Assembly (NCBI GenBank): GCA_903921725.1
Contig: CAIXRA010000003.1
Coordinates: forward strand, 1 to 39,427
Direction of reading: 5' to 3'
Length of the DNA stretch: 39,427 bases
Source: an uncultured Lentisphaerota bacterium
Lineage (GTDB): Bacteria; Verrucomicrobiota; Lentisphaeria; Oligosphaerales; CAITYL01
Numbering within the stretch: position 1 is the first letter of the stretch; the number at the start of each line of letters is the position of its first letter. The translations under genes were made by a program, and so were the position numbers. Below, in pieces: positions 14,344-22,578 of this stretch. The notes beneath the pieces are model-generated. The model did no database searches. It saw only the letters and a program-made list of their open reading frames with translations, and was not told where the DNA came from.

Positions 14344-14676
14344 ATGGTTTTCTCCTTTCTTAAGAAGATGTTTGGCGGCGGCGCATCCGCCAAGGGCGGC
14401 ACAGTTGCCGGTGCGGCATCAGCCGGCGGGAAGACGGATCTCACGGGATTTGTCGAGTACGTCGTCCGCGCACTGGTGGACAACCCGTCCGCCGTGAAGA
14501 TTACCTCCGAGGAGGGCGAACGCGGCCTGACAATCAAGGTTGCCTGCGAGAAGAGCGACATCGGCAAGGTCATCGGGAAAAGCGGGAAGACCATTGCCTC
14601 GATCCGCTCCCTTGTGCATGGTGCCGCCGGCGGCCGGTCTTCCGGGCGGCAGGTGGATGTGGAAGTGCTCGACTGA
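14344..14676 (+). CDS. khpA: KH-domain RNA-binding protein KhpA
   Basis: 110 residues. The KH domain occupies about 30-110: LTGFVEYVVRALVDNPSAV, LTIKVACEKSDIGKVIGKSG (the GKSG loop contacts RNA), then TIASIRSLVHGAAG and a final VDVEVLD. The usual protein is about 75-80 residues. Here a Gly/Ala-rich N-terminal extension (FSFLKKMFGGGASAKGG...) adds about 30. The position between rpsP and trmD is the standard one in many bacteria. The rimM gene, usually found here as well, is missing. Confidence 0.93.
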   Translation: MVFSFLKKMFGGGASAKGGTVAGAASAGGKTDLTGFVEYVVRALVDNPSAVKITSEEGERGLTIKVACEKSDIGKVIGKSGKTIASIRSLVHGAAGGRSSGRQVDVEVLD

Positions 14677-14697
14677 TTGTCCGGGAGCCGGCGGAAG

Positions 14698-15474
14698 ATG
14701 CGGCTGGACTTCATCACGCTGTTCCCCGCCATGTTCGACGGCCCGATGGGAGAATCCATTGTGGCGCGGGCGCGGAAGAGTGGTCTGGTAGAGGTCGGGT
14801 TTTGCGACCCGCGCGAGTTTTCGGGAGACCGGCGTCGGACGGTGGATGACACCCCGTACGGCGGTGGTGCCGGGATGGTGCTGAAGCCGGAAATGCTGGT
14901 GGAAGCTGTTCGGAAGTGCCGGACACCGGAGAGCCGGGTGATTCTCATGTCGCCGCAGGGCGCGAGGTTCACGCAGGCCGCGGCGGAGAGATTGTCGAAG
15001 GTTCCGCACCTGGTGTTTGTCTGCGGTCACTACGAGGGCGTGGACGAGCGGGTGCGGCAGACGCTGGTGGACGAGGAACTCTCCATCGGTGATTATGTGC
15101 TGACGAACGGAAGTTTGGCGGCCATGGTGGTGGCGGATGCCGTAATCCGCCTGCTGCCGGGGGCGCTGGGTTCCGAGGAGTCGGCGGAGAATGAGTCGTT
15201 CGGGCGCGAGAGGATGCTGGAGTATCCGCATTACACGCGGCCGGAGAGGTTCGAGGGTATGGCAGTGCCGGACGTGCTGTTGTCCGGCAACCACCGGCGC
15301 ATTGAAGAATGGCGTCGGGAACAGCGGTGGATCCGGACGGCGGCCGCGAGGCCGGACCTGATTGTTGCAGCGGTTGAGGAGAAGGCAGAACATGAACACG
15401 ATCCAGAAGCTCCACAAGGAAAACCTCAAGACGACCCTCCCGCAGTTCGGGGTGGGCGACACGGTCAAGGTTGA
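14698..15474 (+). CDS. trmD: tRNA (guanine37-N1)-methyltransferase TrmD
   Basis: A SPOUT-class methyltransferase modifying G37 of tRNAs with S-adenosylmethionine; 258 residues. Motifs are [87 protein letters not shown], and [14 protein letters not shown]. The conserved part ends near residue 230. The frame then continues for about 25 residues ([16 protein letters not shown]...) past the start of rplS, giving an 83-bp overlap. The start at 14698 follows GGCGGAAG. Confidence 0.96.
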   Translation: MRLDFITLFPAMFDGPMGESIVARARKSGLVEVGFCDPREFSGDRRRTVDDTPYGGGAGMVLKPEMLVEAVRKCRTPESRVILMSPQGARFTQAAAERLSKVPHLVFVCGHYEGVDERVRQTLVDEELSIGDYVLTNGSLAAMVVADAVIRLLPGALGSEESAENESFGRERMLEYPHYTRPERFEGMAVPDVLLSGNHRRIEEWRREQRWIRTAAARPDLIVAAVEEKAEHEHDPEAPQGKPQDDPPAVRGGRHGQG

Positions 15475-15745
15475 CGTGCTGATCGTCGAAGGCGACAAGG
15501 AACGCACGCAGGCGTTCTCCGGCACCGTCATCGCCCGCAAGGGCTGCGGCATCGCCGAGAACATCACGGTGCGCCGCGTGCTCCACGGCCAGGGTGTGGA
15601 ACGCATCTTCCCGCTGCACTCGCCGCGGATTGCCAAGATTGAAGTCGTCAAGCGCGGCCGCGTGCGCCGGGCCAAGCTGTACTATCTGCGCGGCCTGGTC
15701 GGCAAGGCCTCCCGCGTGGAGGACGCCGCCAACCAGCAGGTGTGA
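15392..15745 (+). CDS. rplS: 50S ribosomal protein L19
   Basis: A 117-residue large-subunit protein: [74 protein letters not shown] and [23 protein letters not shown] (15382-15385) and GAGGAG upstream support the start at 15392. The gene begins inside the 3' end of trmD in another frame, so the two are translationally linked. Confidence 0.97.
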   Translation: MNTIQKLHKENLKTTLPQFGVGDTVKVDVLIVEGDKERTQAFSGTVIARKGCGIAENITVRRVLHGQGVERIFPLHSPRIAKIEVVKRGRVRRAKLYYLRGLVGKASRVEDAANQQV

Positions 15746-15760
15746 CGGCATGGGTGAAAC

Positions 15761-15794
15761 AACCGGGCTGGGGGATCAAACCTCCCGCCCGGTT
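15761..15794 (+). terminator. Hairpin between rplS and rnhB, possible terminator or attenuator
   Basis: AACCGGGC (15761-15768) pairs perfectly with GCCCGGTT (15787-15794), with an inner G-rich/CCTCCC stem. Only a weak TTTGTGTTT follows, so termination may be partial. The hairpin ends about 20 nt before the likely rnhB start. Confidence 0.5.
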
Positions 15795-15814
15795 TGTGTT
15801 TGGGGAGTTGCCGG

Positions 15815-16492
15815 TTGTCCAGGACGGGCCAAAAGAAAACGGCAGCCGGCTGCGGGCTTCTCGAGTACGAGAGGCGGGCTGCCGCCAATGGTTTTTGCCG
15901 GGTTGCCGGCGTCGACGAGGCGGGCCGCGGGCCGCTGGCCGGACCGGTGGTCGCCGCCGCGGTGATTCTTCCGCCGGGACTGGAACTGCCGGCGGTGCGG
16001 GATTCGAAGCAGCTTTCCGCCGCGGCGCGCGAAGCGCTGGCGGCGGCGGTGAAGGCCCTGCCGGGAGTCGCCTGGGCCGTCGCCGTCGTTTCCGCCGGAG
16101 AGATTGACGAGCTGAATATTTTGCGGGCCACGCACAAGGCCATGCGCGAAGCCGTGACGCGGCTGGCGCCGCCGGCGGAGTTCGCGCTGATAGACGGCCT
16201 GCCCGTCCGGGAATTTCCCGTGCCGAGTCTGGCCGTGGTGAAAGGGGACGCGCTGAGCGCGAGCATCGCGGCCGCAAGCATTCTGGCCAAGACGCACCGC
16301 GACCGGCTGATGGACGCGCTGGACGCGCGCTTCCCGGGATACTGTTTTGCCAAGCACAAAGGATACGGCACGGCGGAGCACTTGGAGGCACTGGAACGCC
16401 TCGGGCCGTGCCCGGAACACCGGCGTTCGTTTGCTCCGGTGGCGCGGGCGCTCGCCGGAGCGCCCCGGCAGATGGAACTGGGAATTGATTGA
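15815..16492 (+). CDS. rnhB: Ribonuclease HII
   Basis: Degrades the RNA strand of RNA-DNA hybrids and removes misincorporated ribonucleotides. Motifs: VAGVDEAGRGPLAGPVVAAAV (first catalytic Asp and Glu), DSKQLSAAARE, ALIDGLP (third acidic residue), VVKGDALSASIAAASILAKTHRD (fourth), and FAKHKGYGTAEHLEAL. The start is non-ATG: TTG at 15815 with GGGGAG 7 bp upstream is the best supported. TTG at 15794 and 15800 are alternatives that only lengthen the N-terminus. Confidence 0.93.
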   Translation: MSRTGQKKTAAGCGLLEYERRAAANGFCRVAGVDEAGRGPLAGPVVAAAVILPPGLELPAVRDSKQLSAAAREALAAAVKALPGVAWAVAVVSAGEIDELNILRATHKAMREAVTRLAPPAEFALIDGLPVREFPVPSLAVVKGDALSASIAAASILAKTHRDRLMDALDARFPGYCFAKHKGYGTAEHLEALERLGPCPEHRRSFAPVARALAGAPRQMELGID

Positions 16493-16581
16493 TGCCGTGT
16501 TGTCCCCGAACCTTATTCTGCGGGCAGATCCCCGCATCCACGCGGAACCGCTATTGAACCGGATTTATGACGGATGGAACC

Positions 16582-17871
16582 ATGAAACTTGACAGCCAGA
16601 AGATTGAACCGATGGTGCGCAGCCTCATTTCGCGGCTGGCGGAGAACGGCCACGAGGCTCTGGTTGTCGGCGGCGCGGTCCGCGACCTCCTGCTCGGCAT
16701 CACGCCCAAGGATTACGACATCGCCACTTCCGCGACGCCCGAGGAGGTCCGCAAAGTCTTCGGCCGCCAGTCGCGCATCATCGGCCGCCGCTTCCGCCTC
16801 GTCCATGTCATGCTTGGAGGGCATCTCTTCGAGGTCTCCACTTTCCGCCGCCGGCCGAGCATCGAGGAGCGCACGACGCGCGAGGGCGACGACGGCGTCA
16901 TGATCTGGAGCGACAACGAGTACGGCACGCGCGACGAGGACGCCGTCCGCCGCGACTTCACCGTCAACGCCATGTACTACGACCCGCTGAAGGACGAGAT
17001 CATCGACACCGTCGGCGGCCTTGCCGACATCCAGGCGCGCGTGGTGCGCATGATCGGCGAGCCGGAAGTGCGCCTGGCCGAAGATCCGGTGCGCCTGCTG
17101 CGCGCGCTCAAGCTGGTGGGGTTGTTCGGCTTCACGCTGGAGCCGGAACTGGCCGCCGCCATCCGCAAGCTCGCGCCGAGCATCGCCCTCAGCTCCAAGT
17201 CCCGCTGTTTCGAGGAGCTGCTGAAGATTCTGGCCAAACCGAGCGCGGCGTCCACCTTCGCCGTCTGCCAGGAATACGGCGTGCTCGACCATTTCTGGCC
17301 GAACCTGGCGACGGGCTGGAACAGCCCCGCCGGCCGGCTGATGCGCAATCTGCTGCAGCTCCGCGACGAGCGGGTTGCGGCCGGCGTCTACTCGAAATCC
17401 CAGACACTCGGACTGGCCACCTTGGCCTTGGCGTTCGTCGGGCCCTCGCTGCGGCAGGGTGACGAGAACCCCGGCCCGCTGTGGTCGACCTCGCGCGAAG
17501 CCTCCCTGCGCTGCCGCGAGGCGCTCCGCATCTTCTTCGAACCGTACCCGGTTCCGAAATTCCTGCAGATCCGGACGCGCGAGGTGCTGATGCTCATGCC
17601 GAGCTTTTTCCAGGCCGAGCCGCAGCACCATGTCGTCTCGCATCCGCAGTACCGCTACGCGCGGGAACTGTTCCATCATCTGGCCAAGCTTCAGGGCTGG
17701 GACATTGGGCAGTTCGCGCACTGGCCGGAAGCCTCGCCGGAATCCGCGCGCCGCAGCAATCACGAGGGTGAGGCCGGGGCGCGCGACGGCGGCGGCGGGA
17801 ACCGCCGCCGCCACCGCGGCGGTCGAAACCGCCACCACGGGCCGAAGCCGGCCGGCGGCCAGCCGCAGTGA
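16582..17871 (+). CDS. pcnB: Poly(A) polymerase / tRNA nucleotidyltransferase family (PcnB-like)
   Basis: A class II nucleotidyltransferase, about 429 residues. ALVVGGAVRDLLLG and the catalytic DYDIAT lie near the N-terminus, followed by EDAVRRDFTVNAMYYDP, DTVGGLADIQARVVRMIGEP and AEDPVRLLRALKLVGLFGF. The C-terminal tail (SNHEGEAGARDGGGGNRRRHRGGRNRHH) is Arg/Gly/His-rich, as in E. coli PcnB, and favours poly(A) polymerase over CCA-adding enzyme. An in-frame ATG at 16567 (MTDGT) is an equally possible start. Confidence 0.9.
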   Translation: MKLDSQKIEPMVRSLISRLAENGHEALVVGGAVRDLLLGITPKDYDIATSATPEEVRKVFGRQSRIIGRRFRLVHVMLGGHLFEVSTFRRRPSIEERTTREGDDGVMIWSDNEYGTRDEDAVRRDFTVNAMYYDPLKDEIIDTVGGLADIQARVVRMIGEPEVRLAEDPVRLLRALKLVGLFGFTLEPELAAAIRKLAPSIALSSKSRCFEELLKILAKPSAASTFAVCQEYGVLDHFWPNLATGWNSPAGRLMRNLLQLRDERVAAGVYSKSQTLGLATLALAFVGPSLRQGDENPGPLWSTSREASLRCREALRIFFEPYPVPKFLQIRTREVLMLMPSFFQAEPQHHVVSHPQYRYARELFHHLAKLQGWDIGQFAHWPEASPESARRSNHEGEAGARDGGGGNRRRHRGGRNRHHGPKPAGGQPQ

Positions 17872-17943
17872 CCGTCCGTCCGCTGACCTCCAGGATGTGG
17901 GTTTGACCGTTTTTTGTCCGCAACCGACAGACAAGGGCTTGCC

Positions 17944-19071
17944 ATGAAAAAAGGGTGCGTCATCGCCATCGTCATCGTGCTCCAGCTTGTGCTCATCGGC
18001 TGGTTGTGGTTCAAGTTTTTCCGTGACGACGCACAGGCCGCGCCTGCGGAAAAACCGGTGCCTTCCGCCGGCACGGCCGCGCAGCCGGACAAGCCGTTGC
18101 CGCCGCCCCCGCCGCCGCCCGAACTGACTTTGGCCGACTTCCGCCTGGTTCCTACGCTCCGTCCGCTCTCCGCCACCTTGGCGCGCGAAGTCAAAAACTG
18201 CCACACCGGCCTGGTGATTGACCTCACGGACCGGACCATCCTGTGGGAAAAAAGCGCCGACGAGCCGGTCGAGATTGCCTCCATGACCAAGATGATGACC
18301 GCTTACCTGCTCATGCAGGCCGTCCACACGGACAAGCGCGTGAAGCTTACGGAGATGGTTCCCGTGAGCCGCACGGCGGCGGCGATCGGCGGCAGCCAGG
18401 TCTGGCTCGCGCAGGGTGAAACCTTCTCCGTCGAGGAGCTGGCCCGCTGCATGATGATCAAGAGCGCCAACGACGCCACGGAGCTCATCGCCGAACATCT
18501 GGGCGGCGGTTCCTCCGATGTGTTCGTCGAAGCCATGAACCAGAAGGCGCAGCAGCTCGGCCTCTCCCGCATGAAATTCTACAACCCCCACGGCCTGCCG
18601 CCGGACAAGGCGCGCAAGCACCCGGAGAACAGCGGCACGGCCCGCGAGCTCGCCTTCCTCGCCTCCCGCCTGATGGAATGGCCGGATGTGATCCGCTGGA
18701 CTTCGACGCGCGAGGACCGGCTGATCCACCAGATCGGCCAGAACAAGGTCACGCAGCTGGTCAACCACAACACCCTCGTCGGCGTCTGCCCCGGCGTCAA
18801 CGGCATGAAGACCGGCTACACGGCCAAGTCCATGTACTGCACGACCGTCACCTGCACCCGCAATGGGCGCACCGTAATCGTGGTCGTCACCGGCTGCCCG
18901 CGCGGCCGTCCGTACAGCGCCATCCGCGACGGCTTGGTGCGGCGCCTTCTCGACTGGGCCTACGCGCAGCCGGCGGCCGCTCCCGCCGTCCGCCCCGCGG
19001 CTTCCGCGCGGCCCGCTCCGAGTGCGCCCGCTCCGCGCACGGGGACGGGAACCGCGGCCACTCATCGCTGA
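17944..19071 (+). CDS. D-alanyl-D-alanine carboxypeptidase (S11), N-terminal membrane anchor
   Basis: A 375-residue penicillin-binding protein of the PBP5/6 class that trims the terminal D-Ala of peptidoglycan stem peptides. An N-terminal membrane segment (about 5-24) is followed by a Pro-rich linker (residues 51-59 include eight prolines). The catalytic triad of motifs is complete: S113-M-T-K116, S174-A-N176 and K289-T-G291. There is no C-terminal beta-domain of the PBP5 type; the tail is Ala/Pro-rich. AAGGG supports the start at 17944. The following gene is a close paralogue. Confidence 0.93.
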   Translation: MKKGCVIAIVIVLQLVLIGWLWFKFFRDDAQAAPAEKPVPSAGTAAQPDKPLPPPPPPPELTLADFRLVPTLRPLSATLAREVKNCHTGLVIDLTDRTILWEKSADEPVEIASMTKMMTAYLLMQAVHTDKRVKLTEMVPVSRTAAAIGGSQVWLAQGETFSVEELARCMMIKSANDATELIAEHLGGGSSDVFVEAMNQKAQQLGLSRMKFYNPHGLPPDKARKHPENSGTARELAFLASRLMEWPDVIRWTSTREDRLIHQIGQNKVTQLVNHNTLVGVCPGVNGMKTGYTAKSMYCTTVTCTRNGRTVIVVVTGCPRGRPYSAIRDGLVRRLLDWAYAQPAAAPAVRPAASARPAPSAPAPRTGTGTAATHR

Positions 19072-19094
19072 GAGTGGACGCCGGCGGAGCGACC

Positions 19095-20183
19095 ATGAAC
19101 ACATTGCATTTCATCGCTGTCGCCGTCCTCCTGCCCGTGCTTGCCGGTTGCCAGGGCGGCGACGCTCTCCGTGAAAACGCCGTCCCGCGTCCCCCACCCG
19201 CAGCCGTCAGGCCAGCCCCCGCCGTCCCCCGGCCGTCTGTGCCGGAAAAACCGCCTGCTCCGCCGTCCAAGCCGTCCGAGCCGACTTTCGCGGATTTCTG
19301 CCAGACCCCGGCGTCCCGTCCGCTTTCCGCCGCTCTGGCGCGCGAGGCCGGCAACTGCCGCAGCGGCATCGTGGTGGACCTCACGGCCGGCACCGTCCTC
19401 TGGGAGAAGAACGCCGACCAGCCGGTCGAGATCGCCTCCATGACCAAGATGATGACCGCCTGCCTGCTCATGCAGGCCGTCCACACGGAAAAGCGCGCGC
19501 AGCTTGCGGACAAGGTCAGGGTCACTCCTTCCTGCACCCGCGTTTCGCCGACGGTTGCCGGCCTGGTCCCCGGCGAGTCGTTCTCCCTCGAGATGCTCGG
19601 CCGCTGCATGATGATCAAAAGCGCCAACGACGCCGCCGAACTGATTGCGGAACATCTGGGCGGCGGCTCCTCCAAGGCGTTTGTCGGGGCCATGAACCGG
19701 AAGGCGGCCCAGTTCGGACTCTCCCGCATGAAATTCTACAACCCCCACGGCCTGCCGCCGGACAAGGCCCACAGGCTCCCGGAAAACCAGGGGACGGCCC
19801 GCGAGCTGGCCTTTCTCGCCTCCCGCCTGATGGAATGGCCGGAGGTGGTGCGCTGGGCTTCGACGCGCGAGGACAAGCTGGTCCACCAGGCCGGCCCGAA
19901 CAAGGTCACGCCGCTGGTCAACCACAACGGCCTCGTCGGCGTCTGCCCCGGGGTCAACGGCATGAAGACCGGCTACACGGCCAGGTCCATGTACTGTGTT
20001 GCCGTCACCTGCACCCGCAACGGGCGCACCGTGGTCGTGGTCGTCACCGGCTGCCCGCGCGGCCGCCCGTACGGCGCCGTCCGCGATAATCTGGTGCGGC
20101 ACCTGCTCGACTGGGCCTACGCGCCGCCGGCGGCCCCCGCCGCCGTCAAAACGGCGCCTGCAACTTCCACGGCCCGCCGCTGA
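19095..20183 (+). CDS. D-alanyl-D-alanine carboxypeptidase (S11), lipoprotein paralogue
   Basis: A 362-residue tandem paralogue of the gene upstream. The two share long blocks, for example ARELAFLASRLMEWP and MKFYNPHGLPPDKA. Motifs SMTK, SAN and KTG are all present. It differs in anchoring: the N-terminus MNTLHFIAVAVLLPVLAGCQ has a lipobox (LAGC, C19), so it should be a lipoprotein, followed by a Pro-rich linker. GGAG lies 6 bp before the ATG, 23 bp after the first gene's stop. A stretch around residues 139-156 (VTPSCTRVSPTVAGLVPG) differs most from the paralogue, which may change substrate preference. Confidence 0.92.
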   Translation: MNTLHFIAVAVLLPVLAGCQGGDALRENAVPRPPPAAVRPAPAVPRPSVPEKPPAPPSKPSEPTFADFCQTPASRPLSAALAREAGNCRSGIVVDLTAGTVLWEKNADQPVEIASMTKMMTACLLMQAVHTEKRAQLADKVRVTPSCTRVSPTVAGLVPGESFSLEMLGRCMMIKSANDAAELIAEHLGGGSSKAFVGAMNRKAAQFGLSRMKFYNPHGLPPDKAHRLPENQGTARELAFLASRLMEWPEVVRWASTREDKLVHQAGPNKVTPLVNHNGLVGVCPGVNGMKTGYTARSMYCVAVTCTRNGRTVVVVVTGCPRGRPYGAVRDNLVRHLLDWAYAPPAAPAAVKTAPATSTARR

Positions 20184-20249
20184 CGGCACCCCCGCCCAAC
20201 GGCCTATAAGGGCTTATGCCCCAATCCCCTGCGTCCACCGGTCCGCGGC

Positions 20250-21422
20250 TCAATGGCTTTGCATGATGACGTACCGGCCGTCCGGCGTGGCAAAGAAAAG
20301 ATTCAGGCGCCCCTTGATCGGCAATGAATGGACGACCTTTCCCGAAGCCAGGTCGATGACGAAATATTTCTTGCCGTCCGATGGAAAGCCGAAGCGGACG
20401 CAGAACACGCCAATCTGCCCGTCGCCGATGAAGGCCGGGTCGCATGCGAGCGCATCCTGGCCGGAGTCGGACGGCTTTTTCCACGGCAGAGGAACTTCCC
20501 GGAGGCTTCGTTTTTTCAGGTCATAGACGAGCAGGTGGTACTGTCCCTTTTTCCCGTCCCGCCCGGTGACGGCCAGGAGCTCGCCCGTCCGGCTTAACGC
20601 CACCGACGAAACAAGGCGCAGGTTCAGTTCGCGGGGGAGGATGTCCACGGCGGAATCCGGATTGGCCGTCGCGACAACGCGGATGGCGAAACATTCATCC
20701 TGTTTGGAGGGCTGGTACGCATAGGTGAGCGTGCTGTAGTCTCCGCTGATGTCGAAGAATCCGCCGCCGCCCCAGGGGGCTCCCGCGTGCCGGAAGACCC
20801 TTGTGGCGCATCCGGTTTCCGTGACGCGGTAGAGGCCGACAAACGACTCACAGCCGTCATGGTTCATGGCGTTGCGGCAACCATCGTTGCACAGCACCCA
20901 GGCGGCGTCCCTGTACCGGGGGAAGACGCAGGCCAGTCCGCGCTCACGGGCGACGGCATCGCCGAACTGCACGGGAACGGTCCGGAGTTTTCCCGTTTTC
21001 ATGTCCAGCAGCACCATCTTGAACGTGTCGGCGTCCGCGTTTCCCGCAAGGGGTGCCGTGTTTTTCCGGAACATGGAAAATGCGGTGGCTCCATCCGCGC
21101 TGACGGCCGATTCATAGTCGGCGACGTCCAGCGTATAATCCCAGGCATGTTCCGGGTCGGGTGCCAGGACATCGACGGCCGAAACCATCTTCCCGCTCAT
21201 GTCCCAGGTGCGCAGCCGCCATAGGTCGTCGCTTGTCTGGAGGATGGTGGAGAAATGCCGGCTGTCCGGCGCAATCCGGATGACGGAACCGGAGGCGGCG
21301 GGAATCCGCGCGGCCGTGCCTGTCTGCAGGTCGTACATCCGGGTGACGTTGCCGGTTTCGCAACCCGTGGGAATAAGCAGCACGCCCGCCACCGCCAGGA
21401 GCTTGCAGAGATTGTCCGGCAT
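20250..21422 (-). CDS. Putative lipoprotein with beta-propeller-like repeats
   Basis: About 390 residues. The N-terminus MPDNLCKLLAVAGVLLIPTGCE looks like a lipoprotein signal with Cys near 19, although Pro at -3 is atypical for a lipobox. The rest is built of blades of the type seen in WD40/TolB-like propellers: SRHFSTILQTSDDLWRLRTWD, YESAVSADGATAFSMFRK, SSVALSRTGELLAVTGRDGK, YHLLVYDLKKRSLREVPLP, KYFVIDLASGKVVHSLP, LFFATPDGRYVIMQ. No catalytic motif is seen, so ligand or protein binding is likely. I do not recognise a named family. A GTG at 21431 is an alternative start. Confidence 0.8.
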   Translation of the reverse strand: MPDNLCKLLAVAGVLLIPTGCETGNVTRMYDLQTGTAARIPAASGSVIRIAPDSRHFSTILQTSDDLWRLRTWDMSGKMVSAVDVLAPDPEHAWDYTLDVADYESAVSADGATAFSMFRKNTAPLAGNADADTFKMVLLDMKTGKLRTVPVQFGDAVARERGLACVFPRYRDAAWVLCNDGCRNAMNHDGCESFVGLYRVTETGCATRVFRHAGAPWGGGGFFDISGDYSTLTYAYQPSKQDECFAIRVVATANPDSAVDILPRELNLRLVSSVALSRTGELLAVTGRDGKKGQYHLLVYDLKKRSLREVPLPWKKPSDSGQDALACDPAFIGDGQIGVFCVRFGFPSDGKKYFVIDLASGKVVHSLPIKGRLNLFFATPDGRYVIMQSH

Positions 21423-21487
21423 CGTCCGCACCCCCCACCGTTGATGATTCCGTAATCCGTGCGTTATTCAACTGCCGGCCGGGAGGC

Positions 21488-22408
21488 CTACACCCGCACG
21501 GCGCCGATGATCTCGTTGACGGACTTGCAGCCGTGGCGCTCCAGGTAGGCGTCGATCCCGTCCACGATGCGCACGAGCACGCCGGGATCGGTGAAGATCG
21601 CCGTGCCCACGCCCACCGCCGTCGCGCCCGCCAGCAGGAACTCGACGGCGTCCTCCGGCGTGCTGACGCCGCCCATGCCGATGACCGGCACTTTCACCGC
21701 CTTCGCCGCCTCGTACACCATGCGCACCGCGATCGGCTTGAGGGCCGGGCCGCTGAGGCCGCCGGTGACGTTGGCGATCCGCGGCCGGCGCGTCTCGATG
21801 TCGATCGCCATCGCGGGCATGGTGTTGATCAGGGAGATCATGTCGCTGCCGGCGTCCACCACCGCCTTGGCGAAATCGCCGATGCGCGTGACGTTCGGGC
21901 TGAGCTTGGTGATCAGCGGGAGACTCGTCGCGGCGCGCACCGCGGCGACCACCGCGGCGGCCTGCTTCGTGTCGGTGCCGAAAGCGATGCCGCCCTCCTT
22001 GATGTTCGGGCAGGAGATGTTGATCTCCAGCGCGGCGATCCCCTCCGGTTCCGCCTCCAGCCGGCTGGCGACCTCGATGTAGTCCTCGAGCTTCTTGCCC
22101 CAGATGTTGACGAACACCTTCGTGTCCACGGTGCGCAGGAACGGCATGTAATCCTTGTGGTGCAGGAACTTGTCGATGCCGGGGCCCTGGAGCCCGATGG
22201 CGTTCAGCATGCCACCGAAGACCTCCGCCGTGCGCGGCGTCGGATTGCCGTGGCTGGCGAACGGCGCGACTCCCTTGACCGTGATCGCCCCGAGCCGCTC
22301 CATCGGCACCAGGTCGAGGTAATCCTTCCCGTACCCGAACGTGCCGGAGGCGGTGACGACCGGGTTCCGCAGCCGGATCCCGCCGAGATTCACTGAAAGA
22401 TCTGCCAT
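21488..22408 (-). CDS. pyrD: Dihydroorotate dehydrogenase, class 1B catalytic subunit
   Basis: Oxidises dihydroorotate to orotate in pyrimidine synthesis; 306 residues. Motifs: LRNPVVTASGTFGYGKDY, GAITVKGVAPFASHGNPTPR, GLQGPGIDKFL, LEINISCPNIKEGG, PLITKLSPNVT, NVTGGLSGPALKPIAVRMVY, and VPVIGMGGVSTPEDAVEFLLAGA. The catalytic Cys in the SCPN motif marks the class 1 enzymes. The electron-transfer partner PyrK is not in this window. GAGG lies 5 bp before the ATG at 22408. Confidence 0.95.
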   Translation of the reverse strand: MADLSVNLGGIRLRNPVVTASGTFGYGKDYLDLVPMERLGAITVKGVAPFASHGNPTPRTAEVFGGMLNAIGLQGPGIDKFLHHKDYMPFLRTVDTKVFVNIWGKKLEDYIEVASRLEAEPEGIAALEINISCPNIKEGGIAFGTDTKQAAAVVAAVRAATSLPLITKLSPNVTRIGDFAKAVVDAGSDMISLINTMPAMAIDIETRRPRIANVTGGLSGPALKPIAVRMVYEAAKAVKVPVIGMGGVSTPEDAVEFLLAGATAVGVGTAIFTDPGVLVRIVDGIDAYLERHGCKSVNEIIGAVRV

Positions 22409-22578
22409 GATATCCTCGTATTCAACCCGAAAAAGGGGGGTGTTCCCGTGCATCCGCGGCCCGCGGGCGCGTCCCCACGCCCGACGACAACCACGCGCCA
22501 ACTTTATCTGCCGGGGCGGCGATTGCAAGGCGCCCCGCGCCCGGCCTCGCGCCGGCCGGCGCGGGCTGAAGCGCCGCG

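Noticed and set aside
18678..19094. Upstream extension of the second carboxypeptidase through the first gene
   Set aside because: The frame reads the first gene out of register as Arg/His-rich sequence; the lipoprotein signal starts at 19095 with GGAG upstream.
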